Shown: piece after piece, positions 1 through 9,187 of the stretch
How positions within the stretch are numbered: the first letter of the stretch is position 1
Layout of the letters: each line of letters opens with the position of its first letter
Source: Mycobacterium sp. NS-7484
GTDB taxonomy: Bacteria > Actinomycetota > Actinomycetes > Mycobacteriales > Mycobacteriaceae
NCBI RefSeq assembly: GCF_001953975.1
Contig: NZ_MBEJ01000067.1
Location: 19,977 to 83,976, forward strand
Reading direction: 5' to 3'
DNA length: 64,000 nucleotides
Notes under the pieces: generated by a model
Seen by the model: only the letters and a program-made list of their open reading frames with translations
The model's database searches: none
What the model was told of the DNA's origin: nothing
Position numbers and translations under genes: made by a program

Positions 1-59
1 TCGCCACCGGCCTGGTGGCCTCGCACGCGCGAGCGGTGGGGGCGGGCGTTGACGCGTAG
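1..59 (+). CDS. Diol/glycerol dehydratase reactivase large subunit, 3' end only
   Basis: Only the last 18 codons are present, read in frame from base 3 and ending in TAG at 57-59. The visible tail is ATGLVASHARAVGAGVDA. The assignment comes almost entirely from context: the next gene is the small subunit of a B12 dehydratase reactivase, and large and small subunits are normally adjacent and overlapping. By family knowledge the large subunit is an Hsp70-like ATPase that replaces damaged cobalamin in diol or glycerol dehydratase. The tail alone cannot prove this. Confidence 0.45.
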   Translation, partial: ATGLVASHARAVGAGVDA

Positions 60-408
60 TGGTGGGCGTCCCGACCCTCCCGTGATCGTGGTGATGAGTT
101 CGGGCGAGGGAGAAGTCGAGCGGCAGGTGCTGGCCGGCATCGAGGAAGAAGGTGTTCCGTACGCCGTGTTGCCGGGCGCTGACGCAGTGTCTGCGCCCGA
201 GTTGGCGCTTCGCGCGGCCCAGCGGTCGCCCTTGCAGGTGGGGGTGGGGGTAACCGCTGTCGGCGAGGTGAGTGTCCGGCACGCAAAGTTGGCAGACCCG
301 TTGCCCGAGTTGAGCTCTGGCAGCGGAATCGACGCCACGACGGCGCGAATCCTGGGGCACAATGCGGCCCGCATCGTCGTGGGTCTTCCGCTCAAACCCG
401 ACGATTGA
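49..408 (+). CDS. Diol/glycerol dehydratase reactivase small subunit family protein (PduH/DhaG-like)
   Basis: This encodes 119 residues from a TTG at 49 that overlaps the upstream stop; a GTG at 82 is an alternative start. The core reads VIVVMSSGEGEVERQVLAGIEEEGVPY, followed by DPLPELSSGSGIDATTARILGHNAARIVVG, which is typical of the small beta-subunit of glycerol/diol dehydratase reactivases. That subunit displaces the dehydratase beta subunit so that inactive cobalamin can leave. The dehydratase genes would lie off the left edge. Its position just before an ethanolamine ammonia-lyase operon, another B12 enzyme, suggests a small B12-dependent catabolic region. Confidence 0.7.
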   Translation: MTRSGGRPDPPVIVVMSSGEGEVERQVLAGIEEEGVPYAVLPGADAVSAPELALRAAQRSPLQVGVGVTAVGEVSVRHAKLADPLPELSSGSGIDATTARILGHNAARIVVGLPLKPDD

Positions 409-542
409 CACCGAGATTCGCCGGTTGGGGTAGACAGGGCCGCCGCGGCGGGCAATACTCTTCCATTAAAGGTTGAGTTTTCTACCTTTGGGTCACGCCC
501 ACTCGGGCCACGCGAAACACGCGGTACAAAAAGGAGTTTGAC

Positions 543-1958
543 ATGGCGGGTGTGGAAGAACACCTGGAGAGCGCTGACTATTTGCAGAAACGTCAGCTCA
601 AATCCGGAAGTGCGGGCTGGCTGCTCCTGGCGGGCCTCGGTGTCAGCTACGTCATCTCCGGCGACTTCTCGGGCTGGAACTTCGGCCTCGAACAGGGCGG
701 CTTCGGCGGTCTGTTGATCGCCGTGGTGATCATCGCCGCGATGTACTTCTGCATGGTGCTCGGGCTGGCCGAGCTGTCCTCGGCGCTGCCCGCGGCCGGC
801 GGCGGCTACACCTTCGCCCGTCGAGCGCTCGGCCCCTGGGGCGGCTTCGCCACCGGCACTGCGATCCTGATCGAATACTCGATCGCTCCGGCGGCCATCG
901 CCACGTTCATCGGCGGCTACGTCGAATCCCTCGGGCTTTTCGGCATCCACAAGGGCTGGTGGGTCTACCTGGCGGCGTTCATCATCTTCATCGGCATCCA
1001 CCTCGCCGGCGTCGGCGAGGCGCTGCGACTGATGTTCGTCATCACCGCCATCGCGATCCTCGGCCTGGTGATCTTCGCGGTGAGCGCCATCGGCAGCTTC
1101 GACGTCGCCAACCTGACCGACATGGCCCCCGACGCGGCAGCGCTCGGATCATCGGCCTTCCTGCCGCACGGCTACCTCGGCATCTGGGCTGCCATCCCGT
1201 TCGCCATCTGGTTCTTCCTGGCCGTCGAAGGGGTCCCGCTGGCCGCCGAGGAAACCGCCAACCCCGAGCGCAACGTGCCGCGCGGCATCATCGCCGCGAT
1301 GACCGTCCTGGTCGTCACCTGCGTGACGGTGCTGTTCCTGACCACCGGAGCCGGTGGCGCCGAGGCGATGTCGACCGTGGACGATCCGCTGGTGCAGGCC
1401 CTCGGTGGCGACGGCACGGCCGCCAAACTGGTCAACTACATCGGGTTGGCCGGTCTGATCGCCAGCTTCTTCTCGATCATCTACGCCTACTCCCGGCAGA
1501 CGTTCGCGTTGTCGCGGGCCGGCTACCTGCCCACCTCGCTGTCGGTGACCAACAAGCGCAAGGCCCCGACGCTGGCGCTGATCGTCCCCGGTGTCGTCGC
1601 CTTCGCGCTGTCGCTGACCGGCCAGGGTGACCTGATCCTCAACATGGCGGTGTTCGGCGCCGCGCTCAGCTACGTGTTGATGATGGTCAGCCACATCGTG
1701 CTGCGGGTCCGGGAGCCGGAGATGAACCGGCCGTACCGCACCCCGGGCGGCGTCGTCACCACCGGCTTCGCGTTGATCGTCGCGGTCGTCGCACTCATCG
1801 CGACCTTCCTGGTCAACCCGCTGGCCGCGGGTCTGTGTCTCGCGGTGTTCGCGGCGTTCATGCTGTACTTCGCCGTGTACAGCCGCCACCGCCTGGTGGC
1901 CAACTCGCCCGATGAGGAGTTCGCGATGCTCGCGGAGGCGGAGAGCGAATTGAAATGA
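543..1958 (+). CDS. eat: Ethanolamine permease (APC superfamily)
   Basis: This is a 471-residue, very hydrophobic protein with about 12 predicted membrane spans and the layout of the amino acid-polyamine-organocation superfamily. The N-terminal stretch LGVSYVISGDFSGWNFGLEQGGFGG and the ELSSALPAAGGGYTFARRALGPWGG region match ethanolamine permeases. A strong AAGGAG site lies 7 bases before the ATG. Its stop overlaps the eutB start (ATGA), so transport and breakdown are translationally coupled. It should import ethanolamine across the inner membrane. The substrate is inferred mainly from eutBC linkage. Confidence 0.88.
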   Translation: MAGVEEHLESADYLQKRQLKSGSAGWLLLAGLGVSYVISGDFSGWNFGLEQGGFGGLLIAVVIIAAMYFCMVLGLAELSSALPAAGGGYTFARRALGPWGGFATGTAILIEYSIAPAAIATFIGGYVESLGLFGIHKGWWVYLAAFIIFIGIHLAGVGEALRLMFVITAIAILGLVIFAVSAIGSFDVANLTDMAPDAAALGSSAFLPHGYLGIWAAIPFAIWFFLAVEGVPLAAEETANPERNVPRGIIAAMTVLVVTCVTVLFLTTGAGGAEAMSTVDDPLVQALGGDGTAAKLVNYIGLAGLIASFFSIIYAYSRQTFALSRAGYLPTSLSVTNKRKAPTLALIVPGVVAFALSLTGQGDLILNMAVFGAALSYVLMMVSHIVLRVREPEMNRPYRTPGGVVTTGFALIVAVVALIATFLVNPLAAGLCLAVFAAFMLYFAVYSRHRLVANSPDEEFAMLAEAESELK

Positions 1959-3370
1959 AGTACCACCAGCAGGTTTCGGGGGTGACCTACAGCTTCGACG
2001 GGCTCGTCGAGGTGATGGCCAAGGCCACCCCGCTGCGCTCGGGCGATCAGCTCGCCGGCTGCGCGGCCGAGCATGACGGTGAACGCGCCGCGGCCGCCTG
2101 GGTGCTCGCCGACCTCCCGCTCGACATCTTCCTCAACGAGGAGCTGGTGGATTACGACACCGACGAGGTGACCCGGCTGATCATGGACAGCCATGACCGC
2201 CAAGCCTTTTCGGAGATCTCGCACCTGACCGTCGGTGGTCTGCGCGACTGGCTGATGGATGTCACCGCGCACGACCACAGCGCCGAGCGGCTTTCCGCCG
2301 TCGCGCCGGGACTGACCCCGGAGATGGTGGCGGCGGTCAGCAAGATCATGCGCAACCAGGATCTGATCGCGGTATCGGCCGCCGCGGAGGTGACCGCGGC
2401 GTTCCGCACCACCGTCGGCGCGCGCGGCACACTGGCCACCCGGTTGCAGCCCAACCATCCGACCGATGATCCGCGCGGCATCGCCGCGGCGGTGCTCGAC
2501 GGGCTGTTGTTGGGCTGCGGTGACGCGGTGATCGGGATCAATCCGGCCACCGACTCGCCACAGGCCACCGCCGACCTGCTGTACCTGCTCGACTCGATCC
2601 GCACCCGCTACGACATCCCGGCGCAGTCCTGTGTGCTCTCGCATGTCACCACAACGATCGGCCTGGTCGAGGCCGGGGCCCCGGTGGACCTGATCTTCCA
2701 GTCGATCGCGGGCACCGAAGGGGCCAACGCGGCGTTCGGGGTGAATCTGCAGCTGTTGCGGGAGGGAAACGAGGCGGCCCGCAGCCTGAACCGCGGCACC
2801 GTCGGCGACAACGTCATGTACCTGGAGACGGGGCAGGGCTCGGTACTGAGCTCCGGGACGCACCTGGGTGTCGGCGGCAAGCCGGTGGACCAGCAGACCC
2901 TGGAGGCCCGGGCCTACGCGGTGGCTCGCGACCTGCAACCCCTGCTGGTCAACACCGTCGTCGGGTTCATCGGGCCGGAGTACCTCTACGACGGCAAGCA
3001 GATCATCCGGGCCGGCCTGGAAGACCACTTCTGCGGCAAGTTGCTCGGGCTGCCGATGGGTGTCGACGTCTGCTACACCAACCACGCCGAGGCCGACCAG
3101 AACGACATGGACACGCTGCTGACCCTGCTGGCGGCGGCGGGGGTGGCCTTCGTCATCACCGTGCCCGGTGCCGACGACGTGATGCTGGGCTATCAGAGCC
3201 TGTCGTTCCACGATGTGCTGACCACCCGGCGCACGCTGGGCCTGCGGCCGGCCGCAGAGTTCGAGGCGTGGCTGCGCCGCGTCGGCATGGTCGACGACAC
3301 CGGCAAGCTAACCCCGTTCGACCTGGAGCGGTCGGTGCTGCGGTCGCTGACCTCGGCGGAGGGGCGATGA
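1955..3370 (+). CDS. eutB: Ethanolamine ammonia-lyase large subunit
   Basis: This 471-residue protein has full family length. It is the heavy subunit of the adenosylcobalamin-dependent lyase that splits ethanolamine into acetaldehyde and ammonia. Recognisable stretches include LPLDIFLNEELVDYDTDEVTRLI, TLATRLQPNHPTDDP, FQSIAGTEGANAAFGVNL and GVDVCYTNHAEADQND, which line the substrate pocket and TIM barrel in this family. The start overlaps the permease stop and the stop overlaps the eutC start, both as ATGA, giving a tight three-gene operon. No microcompartment shell genes are present on this side. Confidence 0.96.
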   Translation: MKYHQQVSGVTYSFDGLVEVMAKATPLRSGDQLAGCAAEHDGERAAAAWVLADLPLDIFLNEELVDYDTDEVTRLIMDSHDRQAFSEISHLTVGGLRDWLMDVTAHDHSAERLSAVAPGLTPEMVAAVSKIMRNQDLIAVSAAAEVTAAFRTTVGARGTLATRLQPNHPTDDPRGIAAAVLDGLLLGCGDAVIGINPATDSPQATADLLYLLDSIRTRYDIPAQSCVLSHVTTTIGLVEAGAPVDLIFQSIAGTEGANAAFGVNLQLLREGNEAARSLNRGTVGDNVMYLETGQGSVLSSGTHLGVGGKPVDQQTLEARAYAVARDLQPLLVNTVVGFIGPEYLYDGKQIIRAGLEDHFCGKLLGLPMGVDVCYTNHAEADQNDMDTLLTLLAAAGVAFVITVPGADDVMLGYQSLSFHDVLTTRRTLGLRPAAEFEAWLRRVGMVDDTGKLTPFDLERSVLRSLTSAEGR

Positions 3371-4140
3371 GCTCGAACGAGGTTGCGGTTCAAGAGTTCT
3401 GGGACGAGCTGCGCAAGACCACGCAGGCCCGGATCGGTCTCGGCCGGGCCGGTAACGCCTTGCCGACCCGACGGGTGCTGGAACTGTCCGCCGCACATGC
3501 CGCGGCCCGCGATGCCGTGCACGTGCCGCTGGACGTGGATCGACTCCGGGAAGCTCTCCTCGATGTGGGCATCGGTGAGCCGACCGTGGTGACCAGTAAG
3601 GCCACCTCCCGCGACGAGTATCTGCGCCGGCCCGATTTGGGACGCCAACCCGCCGAGGGCATGTCGGTACCCGACAGCGGCGCCGACATCGGTTTCGTGC
3701 TGGCCGACGGGCTGTCGCCGACGGCGCTGGACCGCCACGGTGTGGCGTTGCTGACGGCCCTGGTGGCCGAGCTCAAGGGCCGTCACACCCTGGCTCCGCC
3801 GGTGATCGCCACCCAGGCCCGCGTCGCCCTCGGTGATCACATCGGGGCCCAGGCGCACGTCCGGACTCTGCTGGTCATCATCGGGGAGCGCCCCGGCTTG
3901 AGCGTCGCCGACAGCCTGGGCATCTATCTCACGCACCTGCCGATGCCCGGCCGCACCGACGCCGATCGCAACTGCATCTCCAACATCCACCCACCCGACG
4001 GCCTCGGATATGCCGAAGCCGCCCGGGTGGCGGCCGGCCTGGTCGACGGCGCGCTGGCGCTGGGCCGCTCCGGCGTCGACCTGAAGGACACCTCACGCAC
4101 CTCGGAGCTCGACCCGACCCGCATGACCCAGCTCAACTGA
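3367..4140 (+). CDS. eutC: Ethanolamine ammonia-lyase small subunit
   Basis: This encodes 257 residues from the ATG at 3367, which overlaps the eutB stop; longer upstream extensions would run into eutB. EutC supplies part of the cobalamin-binding site. Family landmarks include the early QARIGLGRAGNALPTRRVLEL segment, VTSKATSRDEYLRRPDLGR, the DIGFVLADGLSPTAL strand, ERPGLSVADSLGIYLTHLP and DRNCISNIHPPDGLGY. It is the last recognisable ethanolamine gene; a lipoprotein gene follows after 12 bases on the same strand. Confidence 0.96.
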   Translation: MSSNEVAVQEFWDELRKTTQARIGLGRAGNALPTRRVLELSAAHAAARDAVHVPLDVDRLREALLDVGIGEPTVVTSKATSRDEYLRRPDLGRQPAEGMSVPDSGADIGFVLADGLSPTALDRHGVALLTALVAELKGRHTLAPPVIATQARVALGDHIGAQAHVRTLLVIIGERPGLSVADSLGIYLTHLPMPGRTDADRNCISNIHPPDGLGYAEAARVAAGLVDGALALGRSGVDLKDTSRTSELDPTRMTQLN

Positions 4141-4152
4141 ACAGGAGTCTCG

Positions 4153-5418
4153 ATGACCGTACGTGCCGTCCTGTCTCTGCTCGCCGCGACGACGGTCGCC
4201 TTGGCGGGTTGCGGCACCGGCGAGGACTCGGGGGAGTCGTCCGCTGCCGAAGCGCCCGGGTGTCGCACCCTGGTCGACAACCCCGGTTGGTACGGCGACA
4301 ACCGGGACCGGATCAACGCGATGCTCGCGGAGTTGGGTACCTGCGGCGTGGATGGCTCAGTGGCCGACGGTGCTCCGCTGGCGCTCTTCGACTGGGACAA
4401 CACCGTGGTCAAGAACGACATCGGTGACGCCACCTTCTTCTGGATGGTGCGCAACGGCAAGTTGCGGGCGCCCGCCGGCGGCGACTGGTCGACCACCAGC
4501 CCCTACCTCACCCCGCAGGCCACCGCGGCACTCGGCAAGGCTTGTGCCGCAACCACTCCGGGCCGGCCGATGCCGACCGACACCGATCTCGGGTGCGCCG
4601 ACGAACTGGTGTCGGTGTACACCGAGGGGCAGACGCGGGCCGACGAACCGGCCTTCGCCGGGTTCAACGCCCGCCGGTTCGAGCCGTCGTACGCGTGGGC
4701 GGCCCAGATGCTGGCCGGCTGGCCCGAGTCGGAACTGACCGGGTTCGTCGAGGCTGCCCGCAAGGAGAACCTCGCCGCGCCCGAGGGCACTGAGCAGAAG
4801 GTCGGCAGCGGTGACGAGACCGGCTGGGTCCGGTACTACCCAGAGATGCGCGATCTGGTGAAAACATTGCGGGCCAACGGTTTCGACGTTCGAATCATCT
4901 CCGCCTCGGCCGAGCCGGTGGTGCGGGTGTGGGCGGCCGATCTCGGCTTCACCCCGGACAAGGTGATGGGTGTGCGCACCGAGCGCGACGGCGACGTGCT
5001 GACATCGAAGCTGGTGCCGTGCGGCGGTGAGGTGGCCATCCCGTACATCGAGGGCAAGCGATGCCGGGTCAACGAGGAGGTCTTCGGGATCAAGGGCCCC
5101 GCTGCGTTCGAGCAGCAGGCCGAGGCCCAGCGGGCGGCGTTCGGCGCCGGGGACTCCGACACCGACGTCACGTTCCTCACCGATGCCACCGCCTTGCGCC
5201 TTGTGCTCAACCGCAACAAGACCGAGCTGATGTGCTCGGCCTACGACAACGCCGACGGTCGTTGGCTGGTGAACCCGATGTTCATCGACCCGAAGAAGAA
5301 GCAGGTCGAGGCGTACGAGTGCGCGACGGAGGGCTACATCGAGCCCAGCGGCAGCCAAGCCCCGCTGCGCCGCCCGGACGGCAGCGTGGTGCCTGACCAA
5401 AAGGATTCGGTGTCCTAG
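4153..5418 (+). CDS. Lipoprotein HAD-family hydrolase
   Basis: This encodes 421 residues. It begins with a hydrophobic signal and a lipobox LAGC, with Cys20 as the predicted lipidated residue, so the protein is probably anchored outside the inner membrane. HAD motif I is clear as DWDNT at residues 80-84, and RIISASAEPVVRVWA carries the motif II Ser region. This architecture suggests an extracytoplasmic phosphatase acting on a small phosphorylated compound. It follows eutC by 12 bases and may share its transcript; a link to ethanolamine or phosphoethanolamine is only inference. An AGGAG site precedes the ATG. Confidence 0.8.
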   Translation: MTVRAVLSLLAATTVALAGCGTGEDSGESSAAEAPGCRTLVDNPGWYGDNRDRINAMLAELGTCGVDGSVADGAPLALFDWDNTVVKNDIGDATFFWMVRNGKLRAPAGGDWSTTSPYLTPQATAALGKACAATTPGRPMPTDTDLGCADELVSVYTEGQTRADEPAFAGFNARRFEPSYAWAAQMLAGWPESELTGFVEAARKENLAAPEGTEQKVGSGDETGWVRYYPEMRDLVKTLRANGFDVRIISASAEPVVRVWAADLGFTPDKVMGVRTERDGDVLTSKLVPCGGEVAIPYIEGKRCRVNEEVFGIKGPAAFEQQAEAQRAAFGAGDSDTDVTFLTDATALRLVLNRNKTELMCSAYDNADGRWLVNPMFIDPKKKQVEAYECATEGYIEPSGSQAPLRRPDGSVVPDQKDSVS

Positions 5419-5441
5419 TTGAATTACACCTAGTGGCGCCG

Positions 5442-5494
5442 AACGTGAACACGATCGCGAAATTTCTCGACAATCTCGCGATCTTGTTCACGTT
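5442..5494. repeat. 20-bp inverted repeat between the HAD lipoprotein and rplM
   Basis: The arms at 5442-5461 and 5475-5494 differ at two positions when one is reverse-complemented, with a 13-base loop. Short GGCGCC palindromes flank the structure at 5435-5440 and 5505-5510. It lies 24 bases after the HAD stop and well upstream of rplM. It could end the eut/HAD transcript or be a dispersed palindromic repeat; there is no T-run. I saw no second copy in this window. Confidence 0.6.
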
Positions 5495-5685
5495 GGGCAC
5501 TCCCGGCGCCGCCAGGCGCGTTTTGACCTGCGCGGACGCCCACCGGTAAGCTGCTCTGTTGGTGTGCGCTGCCCTTTGGGGCGCGGTCCCCGGGTCAACG
5601 TCGGTCGCCGGGACATCGTAGAGCGCAGACCTGACCGGCACCCGGGACATCCTGGGACTCAACCCGAGAAGAAGAGGTAAGCGCT

Positions 5686-6125
5686 GTGCCTACGTACACG
5701 CCGAAGGCGGGTGACACCACGCGTCAGTGGTACGTCATCGACGCCCAAGACGTGGTGCTCGGCCGGCTCGCCGCGGCAGCTGCCAATCTGCTGCGCGGCA
5801 AGCACAAGCCGACATTCACGCCGAATGTCGACGGTGGCGACTTCGTCATCGTCATCAACGCCGACAAGATCTCCGTCAGCGGTAACAAGCTGACCAACAA
5901 GTTCGCTTACAGCCACTCGGGTTACCCGGGCGGTCTGCGCAAGCGCACCATCGGCGAGCTGCTGCAGAAGCACCCGACCCGCGTCGTCGAGAACGCGATC
6001 ATCGGCATGCTGCCGCACACCAAGCTCGGTCGCCAGATCCAGAAGAAGCTCAAGGTCTACGCCGGCCCGGATCATCCGCACGCCGCGCAGCAGCCGGTTC
6101 CGTACGAGATCAAGCAGGTGGCCCA

Positions 6126-6129
<4 letters not shown>
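5686..6129 (+). CDS. rplM: 50S ribosomal protein L13
   Basis: This encodes 147 residues from a GTG start with an AGAGGT site 6-7 bases upstream. Typical L13 features are [32 protein letters not shown] near the start, [13 protein letters not shown], and [21 protein letters not shown]. It is an early-assembly protein of the large subunit. It overlaps rpsI by four bases (GTGA), the usual rplM-rpsI pairing. The roughly 190 bases upstream probably carry its promoter and leader. Confidence 0.99.
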
Positions 6130-6596
<467 letters not shown>

Positions 6597-6612
6597 TCTG
6601 TTCGAGTCATGG

Positions 6613-6654
6613 CCGCCGGGCATGGGGACAACCCCCATGCCCGGCGGTTTTTTT
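6613..6654 (+). terminator. Intrinsic terminator of rplM-rpsI
   Basis: There is a 15-bp perfect stem (6613-6627 with 6633-6647) of ccgccgggcatgggg, a short loop, and then seven T residues at 6648-6654. This is the most canonical terminator in the window. Confidence 0.93.
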
Positions 6655-6881
6655 CGGTCTTTTTCCGGGGTGCCTCAGCAAGCGGCGCCAGACTCGTCAC
6701 CAGTGCCGAAACTGGACAGGGCGAACCCCCAAGGCGGTCCGCACCGGCGACGGGGACCGGGGCGAATTATTAAATTTTGGTTTGAGTACGGCCGAAAGCG
6801 TGCAACCCGTGGAGGCGAAGTGGGGGCGCTGTATGGCGCCTGGAACAGACCGAACCGCTTCCCGACTGAGAGGAGTACTGC

Positions 6882-7352
6882 ATGCTTTCGATGAAGAACG
6901 ACACCCTCAAACGAGTGACGGTAGGGGCCGCTCTGGGAGGGGCGCTGTTCTTCTCGGCCGGTGTGGGGTTGGCCAACGCCGATACCCAGGACGGCAGGGT
7001 TGACGTCTCCGTCGGTTCGGCCGGGGTGCTGGAGAACGTCGAGGTCTCCTCGGCTGCGGAGTTGGCGGCCAAGGTGTGCGACACCGATGCCGCCACGGTG
7101 ACGTCGGCCGCGCAGAAGGTCGATGCCAGCGGCACCGAGCAGAGCGTCTGCGACAACACGATCGGAGCCGTGAGCTTCCGTCAGAACGAGGCCGCCCCGG
7201 CCCATAGCGGGGCCGCCACCGAGCCGTCGAGCTACACCGAGGGCACGGGTCCCGAGGAGAGCGATACCGCGCCGACCACCACGACGTCGCCCACGACGAC
7301 GCCGGCGCCCGGTTCCGCCCCGAGCGAGGACACTGACGCCCCGATCGGCTGA
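6882..7352 (+). CDS. Small secreted hypothetical protein
   Basis: This encodes 156 residues. A GAGGAG site six bases upstream supports the ATG at 6882. A basic start and hydrophobic stretch (GAALGGALFFSAGVGLANA) form a signal peptide, probably cut after ANA near residue 33. The mature part is acidic. It has two cysteines, in AAKVCDTD and EQSVCDNT, that could pair, and ends in a low-complexity Thr/Pro/Ser tail (TTTTSPTTTPAPG). I do not recognise the family. It stands alone between two terminators, with an AT-richer stretch at about 6767-6785 that may hold its promoter. Confidence 0.75.
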   Translation: MLSMKNDTLKRVTVGAALGGALFFSAGVGLANADTQDGRVDVSVGSAGVLENVEVSSAAELAAKVCDTDAATVTSAAQKVDASGTEQSVCDNTIGAVSFRQNEAAPAHSGAATEPSSYTEGTGPEESDTAPTTTTSPTTTPAPGSAPSEDTDAPIG

Positions 7353-7365
7353 TCCGATCCGCTGA

Positions 7366-7402
7366 ATCACCGCCCGCATCTGATCCAGGTGCGGGCGGTG
7401 AT
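7366..7402 (+). terminator. Hairpin after the secreted protein gene
   Basis: A perfect 13-bp stem (7366-7378 atcaccgcccgca with 7390-7402) and an 11-base loop lie 13 bases after the stop codon. There is no T-run, which is common for mycobacterial terminator-like hairpins. Confidence 0.7.
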
Positions 7403-7501
7403 CTGCGTCTGGGGTCACGGGGTCATCTCGATTGAGCCCCGAGATGGTCGCTGACCTCGTCGGTTGTGTTTCTGACGGTCGATTATGAGAAGTTTGAGAG
7501 C

Positions 7502-8842
7502 ATGGGTCGACTGTTCGGCACCGATGGGGTGCGCGGGGTCGCCAACCGCGATCTGACTGCCGAGCTGGCGGTTGCGCTCGGTTCGGCGGCGGCGCGGCGA
7601 CTCGCCAACTCTTCCGGGACCCGCCGCCCGGTGGCGGTCGTCGGACGCGATCCGCGGGCCAGCGGCGAGATGCTGGAAGCCGCGGTGATCGCCGGTATCA
7701 CCAGCGAGGGCGTCGACGCCCTACGGGTCGGGGTGCTGCCGACCCCGGCGGTGGCCTATCTGACCAGCGCCTACGACGCCGACTTCGGGGTGATGATCTC
7801 CGCGTCGCACAACCCGATGCCCGACAACGGCATCAAGATCTTCGGTCCGGGCGGACACAAGCTCGACGACGCCGCTGAGGACCGGATCGAGGAGCTCGTG
7901 CACGCGGGCCCCGGCAGCCGGCCCATCGCGGCCAGCATCGGCCGGGTGCTCGACGCGGAAGACGCGCTGGACCGCTATCTGCGCCACGCCGGCAAGGCCG
8001 TGACCACGCGGCTTGACGGGCTGACCGTCGTGGTGGATTGCGCGCACGGCGCGGCATGGGCCGCCGCGCCGCGGGCTTACCGGGCCGCCGGAGCGAACGT
8101 CGTCGCAATCAACGCCGAACCCAACGGCCTCAACATCAACGACGGCTGCGGGTCCACCCACATGGAGACGCTGCAGGCCGCGGTCCTCGAGCACGGCGCC
8201 GACCTGGGGCTCGCGCACGACGGCGACGCCGACCGGTGCCTGGCCGTGGACGCCTCCGGTCAGGTGATCGACGGCGACGCGATCATGGTGGTGCTGGCGC
8301 TGGCGATGCAGGAGGCCGGGGAACTGGCGTCGGACACGTTGGTGGCCACCGTGATGAGCAATCTCGGGTTGCACCTGGCCATGCGGGCCGCCGGGATCGA
8401 GGTCCGCACCACCGGCGTCGGAGACCGATACGTCCTGGAGGAACTGCGGGCCGGCGAGTACTCGCTCGGTGGTGAGCAGTCCGGCCACATCGTGCTGCCC
8501 GGCCTCGGCACGACCGGCGACGGCATCGTCACCGGCCTGCGCCTGATGTCGCGGATGGCTCAGACCCGCAGCTCGTTGGCCGCGCTCGCCGAGCCGATGC
8601 GCACCTTGCCGCAGGTCCTCATCAATGTGGCCGTGGCGGACAAGGCAGCGGTGGCCGAGGCGCCGTCCGTGCAGTCGGCGGTCGCCGAGGCCGAGGCCGA
8701 ACTCGGCGACACTGGCCGGATCCTGTTGCGGCCGTCGGGCACCGAGCAGGTGGTTCGGGTGATGGTCGAGGCCGCCGACGAGAACACGGCCCGGATGCTG
8801 GCCGTGCGGGTGGCCGATTCGGTCAGCGGTCACTCAGCCTGA
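7502..8842 (+). CDS. glmM: Phosphoglucosamine mutase
   Basis: This encodes 446 residues from the ATG at 7502 ([19 protein letters not shown]), the usual GlmM N-terminus; the upstream in-frame GTG at 7466 would add a non-conserved extension. The enzyme converts glucosamine-6-phosphate to glucosamine-1-phosphate for UDP-GlcNAc and cell wall synthesis. The catalytic phosphoserine is Ser102 in [15 protein letters not shown]. The metal loop [12 protein letters not shown], the GGEQSGHI sugar loop and the RPSGTE phosphate loop are all present. glmS, which makes its substrate, lies 4 kb downstream. Confidence 0.98.
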   Translation: MGRLFGTDGVRGVANRDLTAELAVALGSAAARRLANSSGTRRPVAVVGRDPRASGEMLEAAVIAGITSEGVDALRVGVLPTPAVAYLTSAYDADFGVMISASHNPMPDNGIKIFGPGGHKLDDAAEDRIEELVHAGPGSRPIAASIGRVLDAEDALDRYLRHAGKAVTTRLDGLTVVVDCAHGAAWAAAPRAYRAAGANVVAINAEPNGLNINDGCGSTHMETLQAAVLEHGADLGLAHDGDADRCLAVDASGQVIDGDAIMVVLALAMQEAGELASDTLVATVMSNLGLHLAMRAAGIEVRTTGVGDRYVLEELRAGEYSLGGEQSGHIVLPGLGTTGDGIVTGLRLMSRMAQTRSSLAALAEPMRTLPQVLINVAVADKAAVAEAPSVQSAVAEAEAELGDTGRILLRPSGTEQVVRVMVEAADENTARMLAVRVADSVSGHSA

Positions 8843-8878
8843 GGGAACCAGGTGCCGGCCGGCTGCGTCTAAATCGGC

Positions 8879-9184
8879 ATGGCACAAGTTGACCTGGCCC
8901 GTGTCGACGTCGAAGCGGTGCTTGGCGCCGCACAGCAATACGACGCGATCGCCGACCTGTTGGAGGGCGGCGCGCGCAGCCGGCTCAGTCGTCCGGTGTT
9001 CGGCGGGGCCACCGCCGGCCGGCAGCATGTCGGCCATGGCGAAGCCGTTCGATCCACCACCGACGATCTGGCCGACGCCGTGCGGCAGTGGTCGCGAGCT
9101 GCCGGCGAGATCGCCGCGGTGCTTCGGCTCTGCACTGACCGCTATGTGATCACCGATGAGCTGGCCGCCGGCCGGGTGGGCTGA
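8879..9184 (+). CDS. EspC-like ESX secretion target (Rv3440c-like)
   Basis: This encodes 101 residues starting 36 bases after glmM. It is a helical protein without a signal peptide. VDVEAVLGAAQQYDAIADLLEGG and GGATAGRQHVGHGEAVRSTTDDLADAVRQWSRAAGEI resemble the type VII secretion target (EspC) family. A YxxxD export motif (YVITD, residues 89-93) follows the second helix. The partner gene follows after 3 bases. M. tuberculosis carries an equivalent pair after its glmM gene (Rv3440c-Rv3439c), to my recollection. Export by an ESX system is inferred from the motif only. Confidence 0.72.
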   Translation: MAQVDLARVDVEAVLGAAQQYDAIADLLEGGARSRLSRPVFGGATAGRQHVGHGEAVRSTTDDLADAVRQWSRAAGEIAAVLRLCTDRYVITDELAAGRVG

Positions 9185-9187
9185 GTG

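Noticed and set aside
409..542. Possible cobalamin riboswitch before the ethanolamine permease
   Set aside because: Only 134 bases are available and I could not find the B12-box pattern. There is a weak 6-bp hairpin (468-473 with 484-489), which is not enough.
1670..3211. A 513-codon open frame antisense to eutB
   Set aside because: It lies wholly opposite conserved eutB and the permease end and has arginine/glycine-rich, non-conserved composition.
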